Source: Myxococcota bacterium (lineage in GTDB: Bacteria > Myxococcota_A > UBA9160 > SMWR01). From it: DNA of 64,000 nt. How positions within the stretch are numbered: the first letter of the stretch is position 1; each line of letters begins with the position of its first letter. Below, piece by piece: positions 26,287 to 35,497 of this stretch. Made by a program: the position numbers and the translations under genes. Below the pieces are notes generated by a model. It was not told where the DNA came from. It was given only the letters and a program-made list of their open reading frames with translations, and made no database searches. The stretch spans positions 111,001 to 175,000 of the forward strand of contig JAKVBI010000016.1 of the NCBI GenBank assembly GCA_022447545.1, in the 5' to 3' direction.

Positions 26287-27491
26287 CGGTTTCTATTCGT
26301 CGACGGTACGACGCCCCACCGCTGGGGAGCGGTGCAGTCCCAACGGGAGCGGTATGCTACCGCCCGGAATTTCTCCTTTCGAGGCGCGCCATTTCGCTGT
26401 GTCGAAATCCCCTGTCTCAGCCGCCTGAAGCCGATCGGATCCTGATCATCCGCCTCGGTGCGGTGGGAGACGTCGTGCGAACGCTTCCGGCGGTGGCCGG
26501 CCTGCGTTCAGCCTACGCCGGGGCTCATCTGGCTTGGTTGGTCGAAGAGCCAGCGTCGAGTGCGCTTGAAGGTCAGCCCTGGATTGACGAAGTCCTGGTC
26601 TTTCCCCGCCGGAAGCTCCTGGAGGCTTTGCGCCGGGGACGCATTGGCCTGTTCCTCGAAGACCTCAGTCGGTTCGTCCGGATGCTTCGAAGCCGCCGCT
26701 TCGAACTCGTCCTCGACTTCCATTCGTTGTTTCGCTCGTCGATGCTGGGTTTGATTTCAGGGGCTCGTCGGAGAGTGGGCTACGCGCCTCCAACGGGTCG
26801 CGAGTTCTCTTGGTTGTTTGCGCACGATCTCGTGGACATCGATGCGAAAGGAATTTCACGATTCGAGCGCAACGCGGGAATGAACCAGTACCTCGGGATC
26901 GATGACTCGGTCTCGCGACAGGCTTTCGTGGTCGATGACGAGATTCGCGAGCGTATGGCGAAGACTCTTCCCGAGGATCGACCGACCGTCGTCCTCCACC
27001 CGGGCACGAGTTCGTCGACCCTCCACAAGAGATGGAATGTCGCAAGCTACGCCAAGGTGGCTAAGGAACTCCGCGATCGCGACGGGGTGCACTGCATCGT
27101 CACTTGCAGCTCCGACCTCCGAGAAGCGTCTTTGGCACGAGAGTTGGTGGACGCGAGCGAAGGTGCTGCGAATCTGGCCGAGCCAACCCGCTCGTTGGGG
27201 GAGTTGGCGGCGTTGCTCGCCTCGTGTCAGCTCTTGATTGCGTCCGATACCGGTCCGCTTCACATCGCATCACTCGCGGGGACTCCGGTCGTGCAACTAC
27301 TCGGGCCCACCCACCCCGTGGAGAATGCCGTCTACAGGGGAACCCCATCGCGAACCGTGAGTGCGAGAATGGAGTGCAGTCCATGTCGAAGAGGTTGCGC
27401 GGACGTGACCTGCATGAGACTGATCGAGCCGTCCTCTGTGCTCGTTGCCGCGAGGCAACTTCTTGATTCGAATGTGGTCGGTGTGGCGTGA
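26262..27491 (+). CDS. glycosyltransferase family 9 (heptosyltransferase-like)
   Basis: A GT9 enzyme of the ADP-heptose:LPS heptosyltransferase group. The N-terminal Rossmann start ILIIRLGAVGDVV, the HPGTSSSTLHKRW block and the SDTGPLHIASLAGTP motif are diagnostic. The C-terminal cysteine cluster (CSPCRRGC, then CM) is typical of heptosyltransferases. ATG 26262 has a good GGAGGAAGG ahead of it, but homology begins only near residue 58. That N-terminal part is antisense to the kinase gene. No ATG, GTG or TTG lies close to the homologous start; ATT 26391, with GAGG 6 nt upstream, is the other candidate. It begins a tightly overlapped run reaching gmk. Confidence 0.85.
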   Translation: MGVGRLRASVSIRRRYDAPPLGSGAVPTGAVCYRPEFLLSRRAISLCRNPLSQPPEADRILIIRLGAVGDVVRTLPAVAGLRSAYAGAHLAWLVEEPASSALEGQPWIDEVLVFPRRKLLEALRRGRIGLFLEDLSRFVRMLRSRRFELVLDFHSLFRSSMLGLISGARRRVGYAPPTGREFSWLFAHDLVDIDAKGISRFERNAGMNQYLGIDDSVSRQAFVVDDEIRERMAKTLPEDRPTVVLHPGTSSSTLHKRWNVASYAKVAKELRDRDGVHCIVTCSSDLREASLARELVDASEGAANLAEPTRSLGELAALLASCQLLIASDTGPLHIASLAGTPVVQLLGPTHPVENAVYRGTPSRTVSARMECSPCRRGCADVTCMRLIEPSSVLVAARQLLDSNVVGVA

Positions 27492-28540
27492 TCGATCTAT
27501 CCATTGTGATTGTGACCTGGAATACGAGGGATCTCCTGCTGGAGTGCCTCTCGTCCCTGGAGTCTGCGATTTTGGCAGTCGAGCAGGAGAGCGAGGAGAC
27601 CGTCCATATCGAGGTGATCGTCGTCGATAACGGGTCACGCGATGGAACCATGGCAGCGGTTCGGGCCGGTTTTCCCTTTGTCCGTGAAGTGGTTCTGCCG
27701 AGAAATCGCGGCTTTTCAACGGGTTCCAACGCGGGGGTTCGTGTCGCACGAGGCCGATATCTCCTCCTACTCAACAGCGATGCAGTCGTGTTCGACGACA
27801 CGATCCCCGCCTGTCTGGATTATCTCGATCGACACCCAGATGTTGGAATTTTGGGGCCGCAGTTGCTCAATTCCGATGGTACGAAGCAGAATTCCTTCCA
27901 TAATTTTCCCCTCGTTCTCACAGAACTCTTGCCCAAGGGAATCCTTCAGTTCTTGTTTCGTCGGCGCTTTCCCTCGCGCCGATGGATCGGGACCGAGCCG
28001 TGTGAAGTGGAAGCGGTGGCGGGAGCAGCGATCTTTACTCGCGCTTCGGTTTTTGCGCGGGTCGGTTCGTTGTGCGAGGACTACTTCTTCTTTCTCGAAG
28101 AAACGGATTGGTGCTGGAGGGTCCGCGCTGCGGGTCTGCGTGTCGTGCATTTGCCCAAGGTCTGCGTCGTGCATCACCAGGGTGCCAGCAGCAAGCGGAA
28201 GGAGCCCGTTCTGACACGGATCGAGTATCACCGCTCGTTGTACCGTTTCTTTCGCACCTATCGAGGGATGACGGCGACGGCTTTGGTTTTCTTGATTCGA
28301 GCGGCGAAGGCTCTTTTTTATCTTGTCTCCAAGGCGCCTGCAGCCATCTTCGGTGCGGAGTATCGTGCTCGTTGGCGTATGCATCGTTCAGTTCTCATAT
28401 GGCACCTTCGGGGATGCCCGAGAGCGGTGGGCCTCGCTGAGCTCGGTTCGATATCGAGCGAGGCATTCGCCGAAGAGGAGCGTTTCTCATCGACGCACTT
28501 TCCCGATTTCGATTCCAAGAGTGAAGCCCATGCAGATTGA
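27488..28540 (+). CDS. glycosyltransferase family 2 (rhamnosyltransferase-like)
   Basis: A 350-residue GT-A fold glycosyltransferase from GTG 27488. The opening IDLSIVIVTWNTRDLL, the nucleotide-binding VDNGSRDGT, the metal-binding region LLLNSDAVV, and the acceptor block FFFLEETDWCWRVRAAGLRVVHLP are characteristic of the WbbL/rhamnosyl-type GT2 branch. The C-terminal third has a hydrophobic, basic stretch that may contact the membrane. It overlaps the GT9 gene by 4 bp and the heptose kinase gene by 11 bp. Together these point to LPS core or O-chain assembly. The sugar transferred is not predictable. Confidence 0.83.
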   Translation: MIDLSIVIVTWNTRDLLLECLSSLESAILAVEQESEETVHIEVIVVDNGSRDGTMAAVRAGFPFVREVVLPRNRGFSTGSNAGVRVARGRYLLLLNSDAVVFDDTIPACLDYLDRHPDVGILGPQLLNSDGTKQNSFHNFPLVLTELLPKGILQFLFRRRFPSRRWIGTEPCEVEAVAGAAIFTRASVFARVGSLCEDYFFFLEETDWCWRVRAAGLRVVHLPKVCVVHHQGASSKRKEPVLTRIEYHRSLYRFFRTYRGMTATALVFLIRAAKALFYLVSKAPAAIFGAEYRARWRMHRSVLIWHLRGCPRAVGLAELGSISSEAFAEEERFSSTHFPDFDSKSEAHAD

Positions 28541-29546
28541 TCTCGAGCGTCTCGAAGGCTTGGTGGCGAGTTTCGAGGGCCTTCGACTTCTGGTCGTGGG
28601 AGATCTCGTCGTGGATCGTTACGTCTGGGGCAACGTCGATCGGGTGAGCCCCGAGGCGCCGGTGCCCGTCGTGGAGGTGACCGCACAGACCGAAGCCTTG
28701 GGAGGCGCGGGTAACGTGGCGCGCAACGCCATCGCCCTTGGGGCTACCGCATGCGTCTGCGGAGTCCTGGGAGACGATCCGGCTGGCCGGCGTGCTTTCG
28801 AGATGCTCGCAGAGTTGGGTGCCGAAACCGGGGGGTTGGTGACCGTGGCAGACCGACCCACGACGGAGAAGACACGGGTCGTCGCCCAGTCACAGCAACT
28901 GCTGCGTTACGACATCGAGCGAACGAAGCCTCTTTCGAGCGAGGCCGCGGATCTTCTGCTCGCGGCCGTAAAGAGGGCTCTGGCGGGCATCGATTACGCA
29001 ATCATCGCTGACTACGGAAAGGGTGTTCTGAGTGGTGGGACCGCGGTCCGGGTCATGGAGCAATTGAAGACAGCCTCGGTCCCAGTGGTGGTCGACCCCA
29101 AGGACGATCTAATCTCTTATGGCGGCGCAACGGTGCTGAAACCCAATCTCCGCGAGGTCGAACGCCTCAGCGGTGCAAAGGCTGGAGACCGCGAGAGTTT
29201 GATGGCCGCGGTCGAAGAGCTCGGTCGCACGGTCAGCGGAGGTTCCATTGTCGTGACCGAAGGGAGTGGGGGAATGACCGTATTCGAGGCAAGCGTAGAG
29301 GGGTGGAGTGCGACGAACGTCCCAACACCCAAACGCGAAGTCTATGACGTGCAAGGCGCCGGAGACACAGTGAGTGTAGCGATCGCGTTGTCGATCGCTT
29401 CCGGGGCAACGCTTCTTGAGTCCGCCGTCATCGCCAATGCCGCTGCGGGCGTGGTAGTCGGGAAGGTGGGCACTGCAACGGCGAGTATTCAGGAGTTGCG
29501 GGATCTGCTTCCCGAAGCCGTTGCGACCGCACGGGGGCAGTCGTGA
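28530..29546 (+). CDS. hldA: D-glycero-beta-D-manno-heptose-7-phosphate kinase (RfaE1/HldA type)
   Basis: A 338-residue PfkB-family sugar kinase. The N-terminus (VVGDLVVDRYVWGNVDRVSPEAPVP) and GGAGNVARN are hallmarks of the heptose-7-phosphate kinase branch, and the anion hole DVQGAGDT is near the C-terminus. It makes heptose-1,7-bisphosphate for ADP-heptose, the donor used by the GT9 gene two positions upstream. The adenylyltransferase half (RfaE2) is not fused and is not in this window, so a separate hldC-type gene is expected elsewhere. ATG 28530 lies inside the end of the GT2 gene and the stop overlaps yicC by 4 bp. Confidence 0.88.
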   Translation: MQIDLERLEGLVASFEGLRLLVVGDLVVDRYVWGNVDRVSPEAPVPVVEVTAQTEALGGAGNVARNAIALGATACVCGVLGDDPAGRRAFEMLAELGAETGGLVTVADRPTTEKTRVVAQSQQLLRYDIERTKPLSSEAADLLLAAVKRALAGIDYAIIADYGKGVLSGGTAVRVMEQLKTASVPVVVDPKDDLISYGGATVLKPNLREVERLSGAKAGDRESLMAAVEELGRTVSGGSIVVTEGSGGMTVFEASVEGWSATNVPTPKREVYDVQGAGDTVSVAIALSIASGATLLESAVIANAAAGVVVGKVGTATASIQELRDLLPEAVATARGQS

Positions 29547-30433
29547 TCTTGAGCATGACCGGCTTTGGGCAGGCGTCCGTTCCGATCGCCTCGGCCTCCT
29601 TTTCGATCGAGGTTCGATCGGTCAACCACCGCTTTCTGGACGTTCGTTTGCGTTTGCCACGGAACCTCTCGAGTCTCGAAGTTCAAGTGCGGGAACGCGT
29701 CGCTGGGACCTTCAGCCGGGGCAAGGTCGAAGTCATCGTGACCTCCGTCGAGGGAAGCGCTCTGCGACCGGAACTGGCCATCGATATGGAGGTCGCTCGC
29801 CAATACGCGAAGGCCGCGGGGGAGTTGAGCCGCGGTGAAGATGTTTCGGGTCCGATCGACGTGGGTACGCTGCTTTCCCTCCCAGGGGTGACGAGTTTCA
29901 ACGAGCCGAATCTCCCTCAGGAGGAGTTGGTCGAATCGATCTTGGAGGGTGTGGACCAGGCGGCGTCCGCTGCTAAACAAATGCGTTTGGTGGAAGGGGC
30001 GACTCTGGAACGCGAGTTTCTTGGGAGACTGCAGACGGTGGAATCCTTTGTTGCCGAGATCACACAGCGTACCGACCACGTTGTGGAAGCGGCCCGGGAA
30101 CGGCTGCGCAAGCGCGCTGCGCAGTTGGAGGACGAGGTGGGATTGGTCGATCCGGCTCGTCTGCACCAGGAAATCGTGATTGCAGCGGACCGGCTCGACG
30201 TGAGTGAAGAACTCAGCCGACTTGCGAGTCACATTGATCAGTTTCGGAAGACTTTGGCCGATGGCGGACCGGGGGTCCCGGCGGGCAGGCGCTTGGACTT
30301 TCTGCTCCAGGAACTTGGGCGCGAGGTCAACACCATTGGTTCAAAGGGCAGCGATGGCCCCATCGCCCACCTCGTCGTCGATCTGAAGACGGAGTTGGAG
30401 CGAATTCGCGAGCAGGTCCAAAACGTTGAATGA
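29543..30433 (+). CDS. yicC: YicC-family endoribonuclease-like protein
   Basis: A 296-residue YicC. The N-terminus (ILSMTGFG) and the RSVNHRFLD motif are diagnostic, as is the C-terminal KGSD followed by a helix of KTELERIREQVQNVE. Members are RNases acting on small RNAs and mRNAs in E. coli. I start it at GTG 29543, overlapping hldA by 4 bp; ATG 29555 is possible but would cut the conserved first residues. The yicC-remA-gmk order is conserved in many bacteria and validates the following short gene. Confidence 0.9.
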   Translation: MILSMTGFGQASVPIASASFSIEVRSVNHRFLDVRLRLPRNLSSLEVQVRERVAGTFSRGKVEVIVTSVEGSALRPELAIDMEVARQYAKAAGELSRGEDVSGPIDVGTLLSLPGVTSFNEPNLPQEELVESILEGVDQAASAAKQMRLVEGATLEREFLGRLQTVESFVAEITQRTDHVVEAARERLRKRAAQLEDEVGLVDPARLHQEIVIAADRLDVSEELSRLASHIDQFRKTLADGGPGVPAGRRLDFLLQELGREVNTIGSKGSDGPIAHLVVDLKTELERIREQVQNVE

Positions 30434-30692
30434 GTTTCGACTGTTGAGCATCGGCTACGGAAATGTCGTGGTTGCATCAAGGGTGGTGGCGATCGTTACA
30501 CCATCGGCATCGCCCATGAAGAGACTGCGAGATGAAGCCGCGCAACGAGGAAAGCTCGTCGACGTGACTCATGGACGGCGTACGCGTTCGATCATCGTGA
30601 CTGATAGCGATCATGTGATTCTGTCTGCCATCAACCCCGATACGGTTTCTGCGCGCCTCGTCGAGGACGGGGCCTTGGCGCTCGAAGAATGA
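30426..30692 (+). CDS. RemA/DUF370 family protein
   Basis: An 88-residue protein of the DUF370 family: IGYGNVVVASRVVAIV, then PSASPMKRLRDEA, GRRTRSIIVTDSDHVILSA and PDTVSARL. In Bacillus, RemA is a DNA-binding activator of matrix genes that forms large rings. In Gram-negative bacteria the family is found between yicC and gmk and its role is unclear. Translation starts at TTG 30426, overlapping yicC by 8 bp, or at TTG 30444, which would remove six residues. The stop overlaps gmk by 4 bp. Confidence 0.85.
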   Translation: MNEFRLLSIGYGNVVVASRVVAIVTPSASPMKRLRDEAAQRGKLVDVTHGRRTRSIIVTDSDHVILSAINPDTVSARLVEDGALALEE

Positions 30693-31336
30693 GCGGGAAT
30701 CAACGCGGAATCCCCGTGGTCTTGGCGGCTCCGTCGGGTGCGGGTAAGACGAGCGTCTGTCGCCGCCTGCTCGAGTTCGACGATCACGTGGAGCTCTCCG
30801 TCTCCCATACCACGCGTGACCCGCGCGCGGGTGAGCAGGACGGTGTCCACTACCACTTCGTTGACGAACAGGCCTTCGAGAAGATGGCTCGAGACGGGGA
30901 GTTTCTTGAGTGGGCGGTCTACAACGGAAACCACTACGGAACGAGTTGGGCGGCTCTTCGAGATTTGCTTGGCTCGGGCGTGGACGCACTACTCGAGATT
31001 GAAGTGCAGGGAGCGCGCCAAGTCCGACACCAACTCGACGATGCGAGGTTCGTGTTCATCCTGCCGCCGTCCCTCGAAGTCCTGCGGTCCCGGCTCACGG
31101 GGCGGGGCACCGATGACCCCGATCAGATCGAGGGGCGCCTGGGAATCGCGCGGGGCGAGATTGAAGCCGTTGCGGAGTTCGACTACGCAATCGTCAACGA
31201 CGAACTCGATCGTTGCGTCGAGGACTTGCGGTCGATCCTGTACGCCGAGCGGCGCGGGCAGACGGACGAGCTCAAGACGCGTTTTAATCCGCGGGCGGTT
31301 CTCCAGCGCTTTCGCTACGATTTTCCAAGCGATTGA
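30689..31336 (+). CDS. gmk: guanylate kinase
   Basis: A 215-residue enzyme converting GMP to GDP. The P-loop is APSGAGKTS near residue 11, and the GMP-binding block SVSHTTRDPRAGEQDGVHY and the DALLEIEVQGARQV stretch are typical. ATG 30689 overlaps the RemA-like gene by 4 bp. In many proteobacteria rpoZ (RNA polymerase omega) follows gmk and precedes spoT. Here only 68 bp separate gmk from the Rel/SpoT gene and no omega-like frame is present. Confidence 0.95.
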   Translation: MSGNQRGIPVVLAAPSGAGKTSVCRRLLEFDDHVELSVSHTTRDPRAGEQDGVHYHFVDEQAFEKMARDGEFLEWAVYNGNHYGTSWAALRDLLGSGVDALLEIEVQGARQVRHQLDDARFVFILPPSLEVLRSRLTGRGTDDPDQIEGRLGIARGEIEAVAEFDYAIVNDELDRCVEDLRSILYAERRGQTDELKTRFNPRAVLQRFRYDFPSD

Positions 31337-31404
31337 ATTAGAAGGGGATTTCTGAAACCGGAGAGGGGCTGGAAAGCTCAGTCCGGAGAGAGAGCTGCCG
31401 GCAG

Positions 31405-33546
31405 GTGTTGCGCTTCAACGACATTGCCGACCGCATGCTGGAATACAACCCGTCTTGTGACCTCGAGTTGCTCCAGCGCGCCTATGTCTTTTCCGCCAAG
31501 GTCCACGAGGGCCAGGAAAGGCTTTCCGGGGAGCCCTATCTGGTGCATCCCCTGGAGGTCGCTGGAATCCTCGTCGACACGCGGATGGATGACACCACCG
31601 TGGCGGCTGGACTGCTCCATGATGCGATCGAGGACACCCTGACCTCGGCGGATGAGATCCAACGCCTCTTTGGAGAGTCGGTGGCCTTCCTCGTGGAGGG
31701 GCTGACGAAGATCGCGAAGATCGAATTCAAGTCGCACCGCGAACGGCAAGCTGAGAACTTTCGCAAGATGCTTGTCGCGATGTCCAAGGACATCCGGATT
31801 CTGTTGATCAAGCTCGCAGATCGCCTCCACAACATGCGAACGCTGGGTTATCTGGATGAGGAATCGCGCATCCGAATTGCACAGGAGACCGTAGACATCT
31901 ACGCACCTTTGGCCCACCGACTTGGCATCAACTGGATGAAGCAGGAGCTCGAGGATCTCGCGTTTCGAACCCTTCATCCAGAGATTGCGAAAGAGTTGGA
32001 AGACGCTCTGCACTCCAAGCGAGCCGCTCGCGAGCACTACGTCGAAGAAGTCATCGGTGTGCTTTCCGAAAAGATCGCCGAATCTGGATTGCAACCGATC
32101 ATGACAGGTCGTTTGAAAGATCTCGCGTCAATTCATCAGAAGATGGTGAACAACGCAGTTTCCATCGATGAGGTCTACGACAAGATCGCCTTCAGGATCG
32201 TCGTAGACGATCCGCAGGAAAATGTATATGGCGCTCTCGGAATTGTTCATTCGACTTGGGTGCCTGTCGCTGGCCGTTTTAAGGACTACGTCGCGTTGCC
32301 CAAGCCCAATGGGTATCAGTCCCTGCACACGACAGTGATCGGTCCGTACGGCGAGCGCATGGAAGTTCAGATTCGTACGACCGACATGCACCACAACGCC
32401 GAGTTCGGGATTGCCGCCCACTGGAAGTATAAGGAGGGGCGGCTCGAGTTCGACGAGGACGACGAAAAGTTCGCTTGGTTACGGCAACTCGTAGACCTGC
32501 ACCGGGAAGTCTCGGATCCGCACGAATTCATCGATACGGTCAAAGTGGATCTGTTCCCCGGCGAGGTATTCGTTTTTACTCCGAAAGGGGACGTCATCGA
32601 CCTTCCGCGCGGAGCTACGCCGCTGGATTTTGCGTTCGCGATTCACAGTGAGGTGGGTGAGCGTTGTTCGGGTGCCGTAGTGAACGGAAAAATGGTTCCG
32701 CTGCGTCACAAGTTGAACGATGGCGATACCGTGGAAGTTCAGACCAGCGTGCATCAGTATCCGAGAAATGATTGGCTCGAGTTTGTGGTTTCGAGTCGAG
32801 CGCGTAGCGCCATCCGGCATTCGATTCGCGCTCGAGAGAAGGAGAATAGCTACGATCTCGGCGTCGAGATCTTGGACCGCGAGTTGAAGAAAGTGGGCCT
32901 TTCCGCGAAAAAAGTCCTGTCCGACGGAAGTCTCGAAGCGCTCGCCAAGCGCGATCGTCGGACTTCAGCGGAGACACTGATTTCAGCTGTGGGTTATGGG
33001 CGCGCTCCGGCGGCCGAGATTGTTCGGAAACTGAAAGGAGGCGAACCTTCAGGGACCCGCCAAGCGCTGCGGCCTTCGCCTTCCGTTCCGAAGACATCCC
33101 CCGGACCCACTGGGATTCGAGTCAGTGGACAATCCGAAGTGCTGGTGCGTTTCGGGAAATGTTGCTCGCCTCTTCCCGGAGAAGATGTCATTGGCTTCGT
33201 GACTCGTGGACGTGGCGTTACCGTTCATGCGAAAGAGTGCGCGAAGGTCTTCGAACTCGATCCGGACCGACGAATCGGTGTCGACTGGGACTGCGAGGAG
33301 GCGACTCCTCGACGAGTGAAGGTGAGCGTTCGCTCGAGGGATCGGCCGGGACTGTTGGCAAAGGTGACGAAGACGATTTCTTCGGCATCGATCAACATCG
33401 GTGCAGCCCGGGTGTCGACCACTCGCGATGGACGAGCGGAGCAGACCTACGAATTGTGGGTTCGAGACGTCGCCACCCTGAAATCCGTGATGAAGGAAAT
33501 CGAGCGCATCGAAGGGGTGCAATCGGTGGAGCGCCTGCGGGCGTGA
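31405..33546 (+). CDS. bifunctional (p)ppGpp synthetase/hydrolase (Rel/SpoT)
   Basis: A 713-residue RSH enzyme controlling the stringent response. The N-terminal HD hydrolase domain is intact (HPLEVAGIL and HDAIEDT). The synthetase domain carries RFKD at residues 291-294, the signature of bifunctional Rel/SpoT enzymes, rather than the EXDD of synthetase-only RelA. Then come PNGYQSLHTTV, a TGS domain (about 390-450, VFTPKGDVIDLPRGATPLDFA) and a C-terminal ACT domain (from about 640). The start is GTG 31405; TTG 31408 directly after it is equally possible. The stop overlaps the start of a GT2 gene by 4 bp, so (p)ppGpp metabolism and an LPS glycosyltransferase share a transcript. Confidence 0.94.
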   Translation: MLRFNDIADRMLEYNPSCDLELLQRAYVFSAKVHEGQERLSGEPYLVHPLEVAGILVDTRMDDTTVAAGLLHDAIEDTLTSADEIQRLFGESVAFLVEGLTKIAKIEFKSHRERQAENFRKMLVAMSKDIRILLIKLADRLHNMRTLGYLDEESRIRIAQETVDIYAPLAHRLGINWMKQELEDLAFRTLHPEIAKELEDALHSKRAAREHYVEEVIGVLSEKIAESGLQPIMTGRLKDLASIHQKMVNNAVSIDEVYDKIAFRIVVDDPQENVYGALGIVHSTWVPVAGRFKDYVALPKPNGYQSLHTTVIGPYGERMEVQIRTTDMHHNAEFGIAAHWKYKEGRLEFDEDDEKFAWLRQLVDLHREVSDPHEFIDTVKVDLFPGEVFVFTPKGDVIDLPRGATPLDFAFAIHSEVGERCSGAVVNGKMVPLRHKLNDGDTVEVQTSVHQYPRNDWLEFVVSSRARSAIRHSIRAREKENSYDLGVEILDRELKKVGLSAKKVLSDGSLEALAKRDRRTSAETLISAVGYGRAPAAEIVRKLKGGEPSGTRQALRPSPSVPKTSPGPTGIRVSGQSEVLVRFGKCCSPLPGEDVIGFVTRGRGVTVHAKECAKVFELDPDRRIGVDWDCEEATPRRVKVSVRSRDRPGLLAKVTKTISSASINIGAARVSTTRDGRAEQTYELWVRDVATLKSVMKEIERIEGVQSVERLRA

Positions 33547-34355
33547 CGACGCGCGCATTCAGTGGCGCGATTCGAGGTGGCCTGAGCGCCTGTGTGATTG
33601 CTCGAGATAGTGAAGAGACGCTGGAGCGATGTATTGAGTCTGTTCGTTGGGCAGATGAGTGTTTGGTGGTTCTCGATGACCGGACGCGCGATGCCTCGGA
33701 AGAGGTCGCGATCAGTGCGGGAGCCCGTGTGGTTCGTCACCGCTACGAGGGCAACGTTGAGCAGAAGAACTTCGCCCTGACCCAACTCGGCAGCGATTGG
33801 GTTCTGCAACTCGATGCTGATGAGGCGCTCTCCGATGAGTTGGAGGCGAGCGTTCGGGAATGGTTGGCGGGGCCCGCGTCGTCTTTCGAGGGAGCTGAAC
33901 TCAACCGCGTCACTCTTCACCTGGGTCGTTGGCTTCGCCACGGTGATTTTCACCCCGACTGGCAATTGCGGTTGTTTCGGCGGCGCTCTGCGCAGTGGTC
34001 TGGGCAGAACCCCCACGGGAGGGTGTGCTTGGAGGGATCCGTCGATCGGATCGAAGGTGATCTCGAGCACCGCAGTTACCGCGATCTCGCCGATCAGGTC
34101 GAACGCGTTCGTGAGTTCAGCAAGCTGGAGGCAAACGCGATGTGGTTACGTGGGCGCCGAACCAAGGTGACGGACCTCGCGTTGCGGCCCGCGGCGCGCT
34201 TTTTTCGCGCCTATTTGCTACGGGCTGGTTTCAGGGACGGGGTTCCCGGGTTTCTGGTTGCGGCAATCACTGCTCTCCACGTTCTCCTGAAATACGCAAG
34301 TTTGCGCGAGTTGGAGCTGCGGCTTTCGGGGAGTTCGAGTAACCGTCGGAAGTGA
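33543..34355 (+). CDS. glycosyltransferase family 2 (LPS core, WaaE-like)
   Basis: A 270-residue GT2 starting at GTG 33543 with a 4-bp overlap with the Rel/SpoT gene. The motifs LSACVIARDSEETLERCI, WADECLVVLDD, EQKNFAL and VLQLDADE are those of the WaaE/KdtX group, which adds glucose or another hexose to the inner core. HPDWQLRLFRR and the GRVCLEGS-like block agree. The C-terminal part is basic and hydrophobic. It precedes a GT4 gene by 4 bp. Confidence 0.85.
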   Translation: MTTRAFSGAIRGGLSACVIARDSEETLERCIESVRWADECLVVLDDRTRDASEEVAISAGARVVRHRYEGNVEQKNFALTQLGSDWVLQLDADEALSDELEASVREWLAGPASSFEGAELNRVTLHLGRWLRHGDFHPDWQLRLFRRRSAQWSGQNPHGRVCLEGSVDRIEGDLEHRSYRDLADQVERVREFSKLEANAMWLRGRRTKVTDLALRPAARFFRAYLLRAGFRDGVPGFLVAAITALHVLLKYASLRELELRLSGSSSNRRK

Positions 34356-34359
34356 TACC

Positions 34360-35496
34360 TTGAGGATCCTTCAGCTCACCAGCGACTGGAAGTGGACAGG
34401 GCCAGCAGATCCGATGCTGGGGCTGTTGCTCGCGCTTCGAGAGCGAGGGCACGATGTTTCGCTGGGGTGTCCGAACCCGCCTGTTGAAGGTCGCGATTCA
34501 CTCTACGAACGATCGATCCAGGCGGGTGTGAAGCCGGTTCTGCGCCTCGAGCGGGCTCGAGGCGCACGCTGGTGGCGGGATCGAAAAGATGCGCGCCAGC
34601 TTGGAGAGTTGCTTCGGCGGGGTGACTTCGACGTCGTGCATACCTGGCACACACGCGACCACGTTCTAGCCCGTCGGGCCATCGGTGCGTGGTGTCGCGG
34701 AGACCGAGTTCGGCTGGTTCGATCCTATCCCTGCGCAGAGCCGATTCGGCATTGGCCGTGGAACCGCTGGCTCTTTGGTCGCGGGACCGATGGGCTTATT
34801 TGTGTGTCACCGGGAGCTGCTCTTCAAAACCGTGGAATTCGCGGCGGAGCCCCAAGCGTGGGCTTCTTTGGATCCGTCGACCTTCGACGTTTTTCTCCAA
34901 ACGAACCCGACCCTGCCTTGCGGAGAGAGTTGAGCCTCGCGCCGCATCACAAGGTGGTGGGTATCGTTGCGCGGGTTCAACGACACCGTCGTTTCGATCT
35001 GCTCTTGGATGCTTTTTCCGAGCTGGCGGGGAGGGATTCCGACGTCCGGTTGTTGCTCTTGGGGCGTGGAACCTTCATGGACGAAATCGTTCGGGAGCCA
35101 GCCGAACGTCTTGGCTTGAGCGATCGACTGATCCTCGCGGGGTACCGAACCCAAGATTACCCGAAGTTTCTTTCGTTGGCGGACGTCTTGACTTTGCTCG
35201 TGCCGGGATCCGACGGCGGGTGTCGCGCTTTGCTCGAGGCAGCCGCCTGTGGTCGTCCTGTTGTTACCACCCCAAGAGGTGCGATGCCGGAGATCGTCGT
35301 ACATGGGGAGACGGGGTTTGTCGTGGAAGAAACTCCCTCCGCACTCGCTGAAGGTTGGGAGCGACTTCTCAGCGACCAACAACGACGTGTCGAAATGGGC
35401 CAGGCGGCGCGTCGGCGGGCGGAACTCCACTTCGCGCCGTCGGAGGTAGCGATGCAGGCCGAGGCTCTCTATCACGAAGCTCACGCGCGCTCGTAG
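34360..35496 (+). CDS. glycosyltransferase family 4
   Basis: A 378-residue GT4 from TTG 34360. The N-terminal domain starts MRILQLTSDWKWTGPAD, and the C-terminal GT-B domain has GIVARVQRHRRFDLLLDAF, LLLLGRG, and the donor-binding block SDGGCRALLEAAACGRPVVTTPRGAMPEIV ending in GETGFVVE. In the usual E-x7-E motif the first Glu is replaced (GGCRALLEA instead of EGFGLALLEA), which occurs in some GT4 branches. It completes the glycosyltransferase set around the heptose kinase. The acceptor is probably LPS core, but this cannot be proved from sequence. Confidence 0.83.
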   Translation: MRILQLTSDWKWTGPADPMLGLLLALRERGHDVSLGCPNPPVEGRDSLYERSIQAGVKPVLRLERARGARWWRDRKDARQLGELLRRGDFDVVHTWHTRDHVLARRAIGAWCRGDRVRLVRSYPCAEPIRHWPWNRWLFGRGTDGLICVSPGAALQNRGIRGGAPSVGFFGSVDLRRFSPNEPDPALRRELSLAPHHKVVGIVARVQRHRRFDLLLDAFSELAGRDSDVRLLLLGRGTFMDEIVREPAERLGLSDRLILAGYRTQDYPKFLSLADVLTLLVPGSDGGCRALLEAAACGRPVVTTPRGAMPEIVVHGETGFVVEETPSALAEGWERLLSDQQRRVEMGQAARRRAELHFAPSEVAMQAEALYHEAHARS

Positions 35497-35497
35497 G

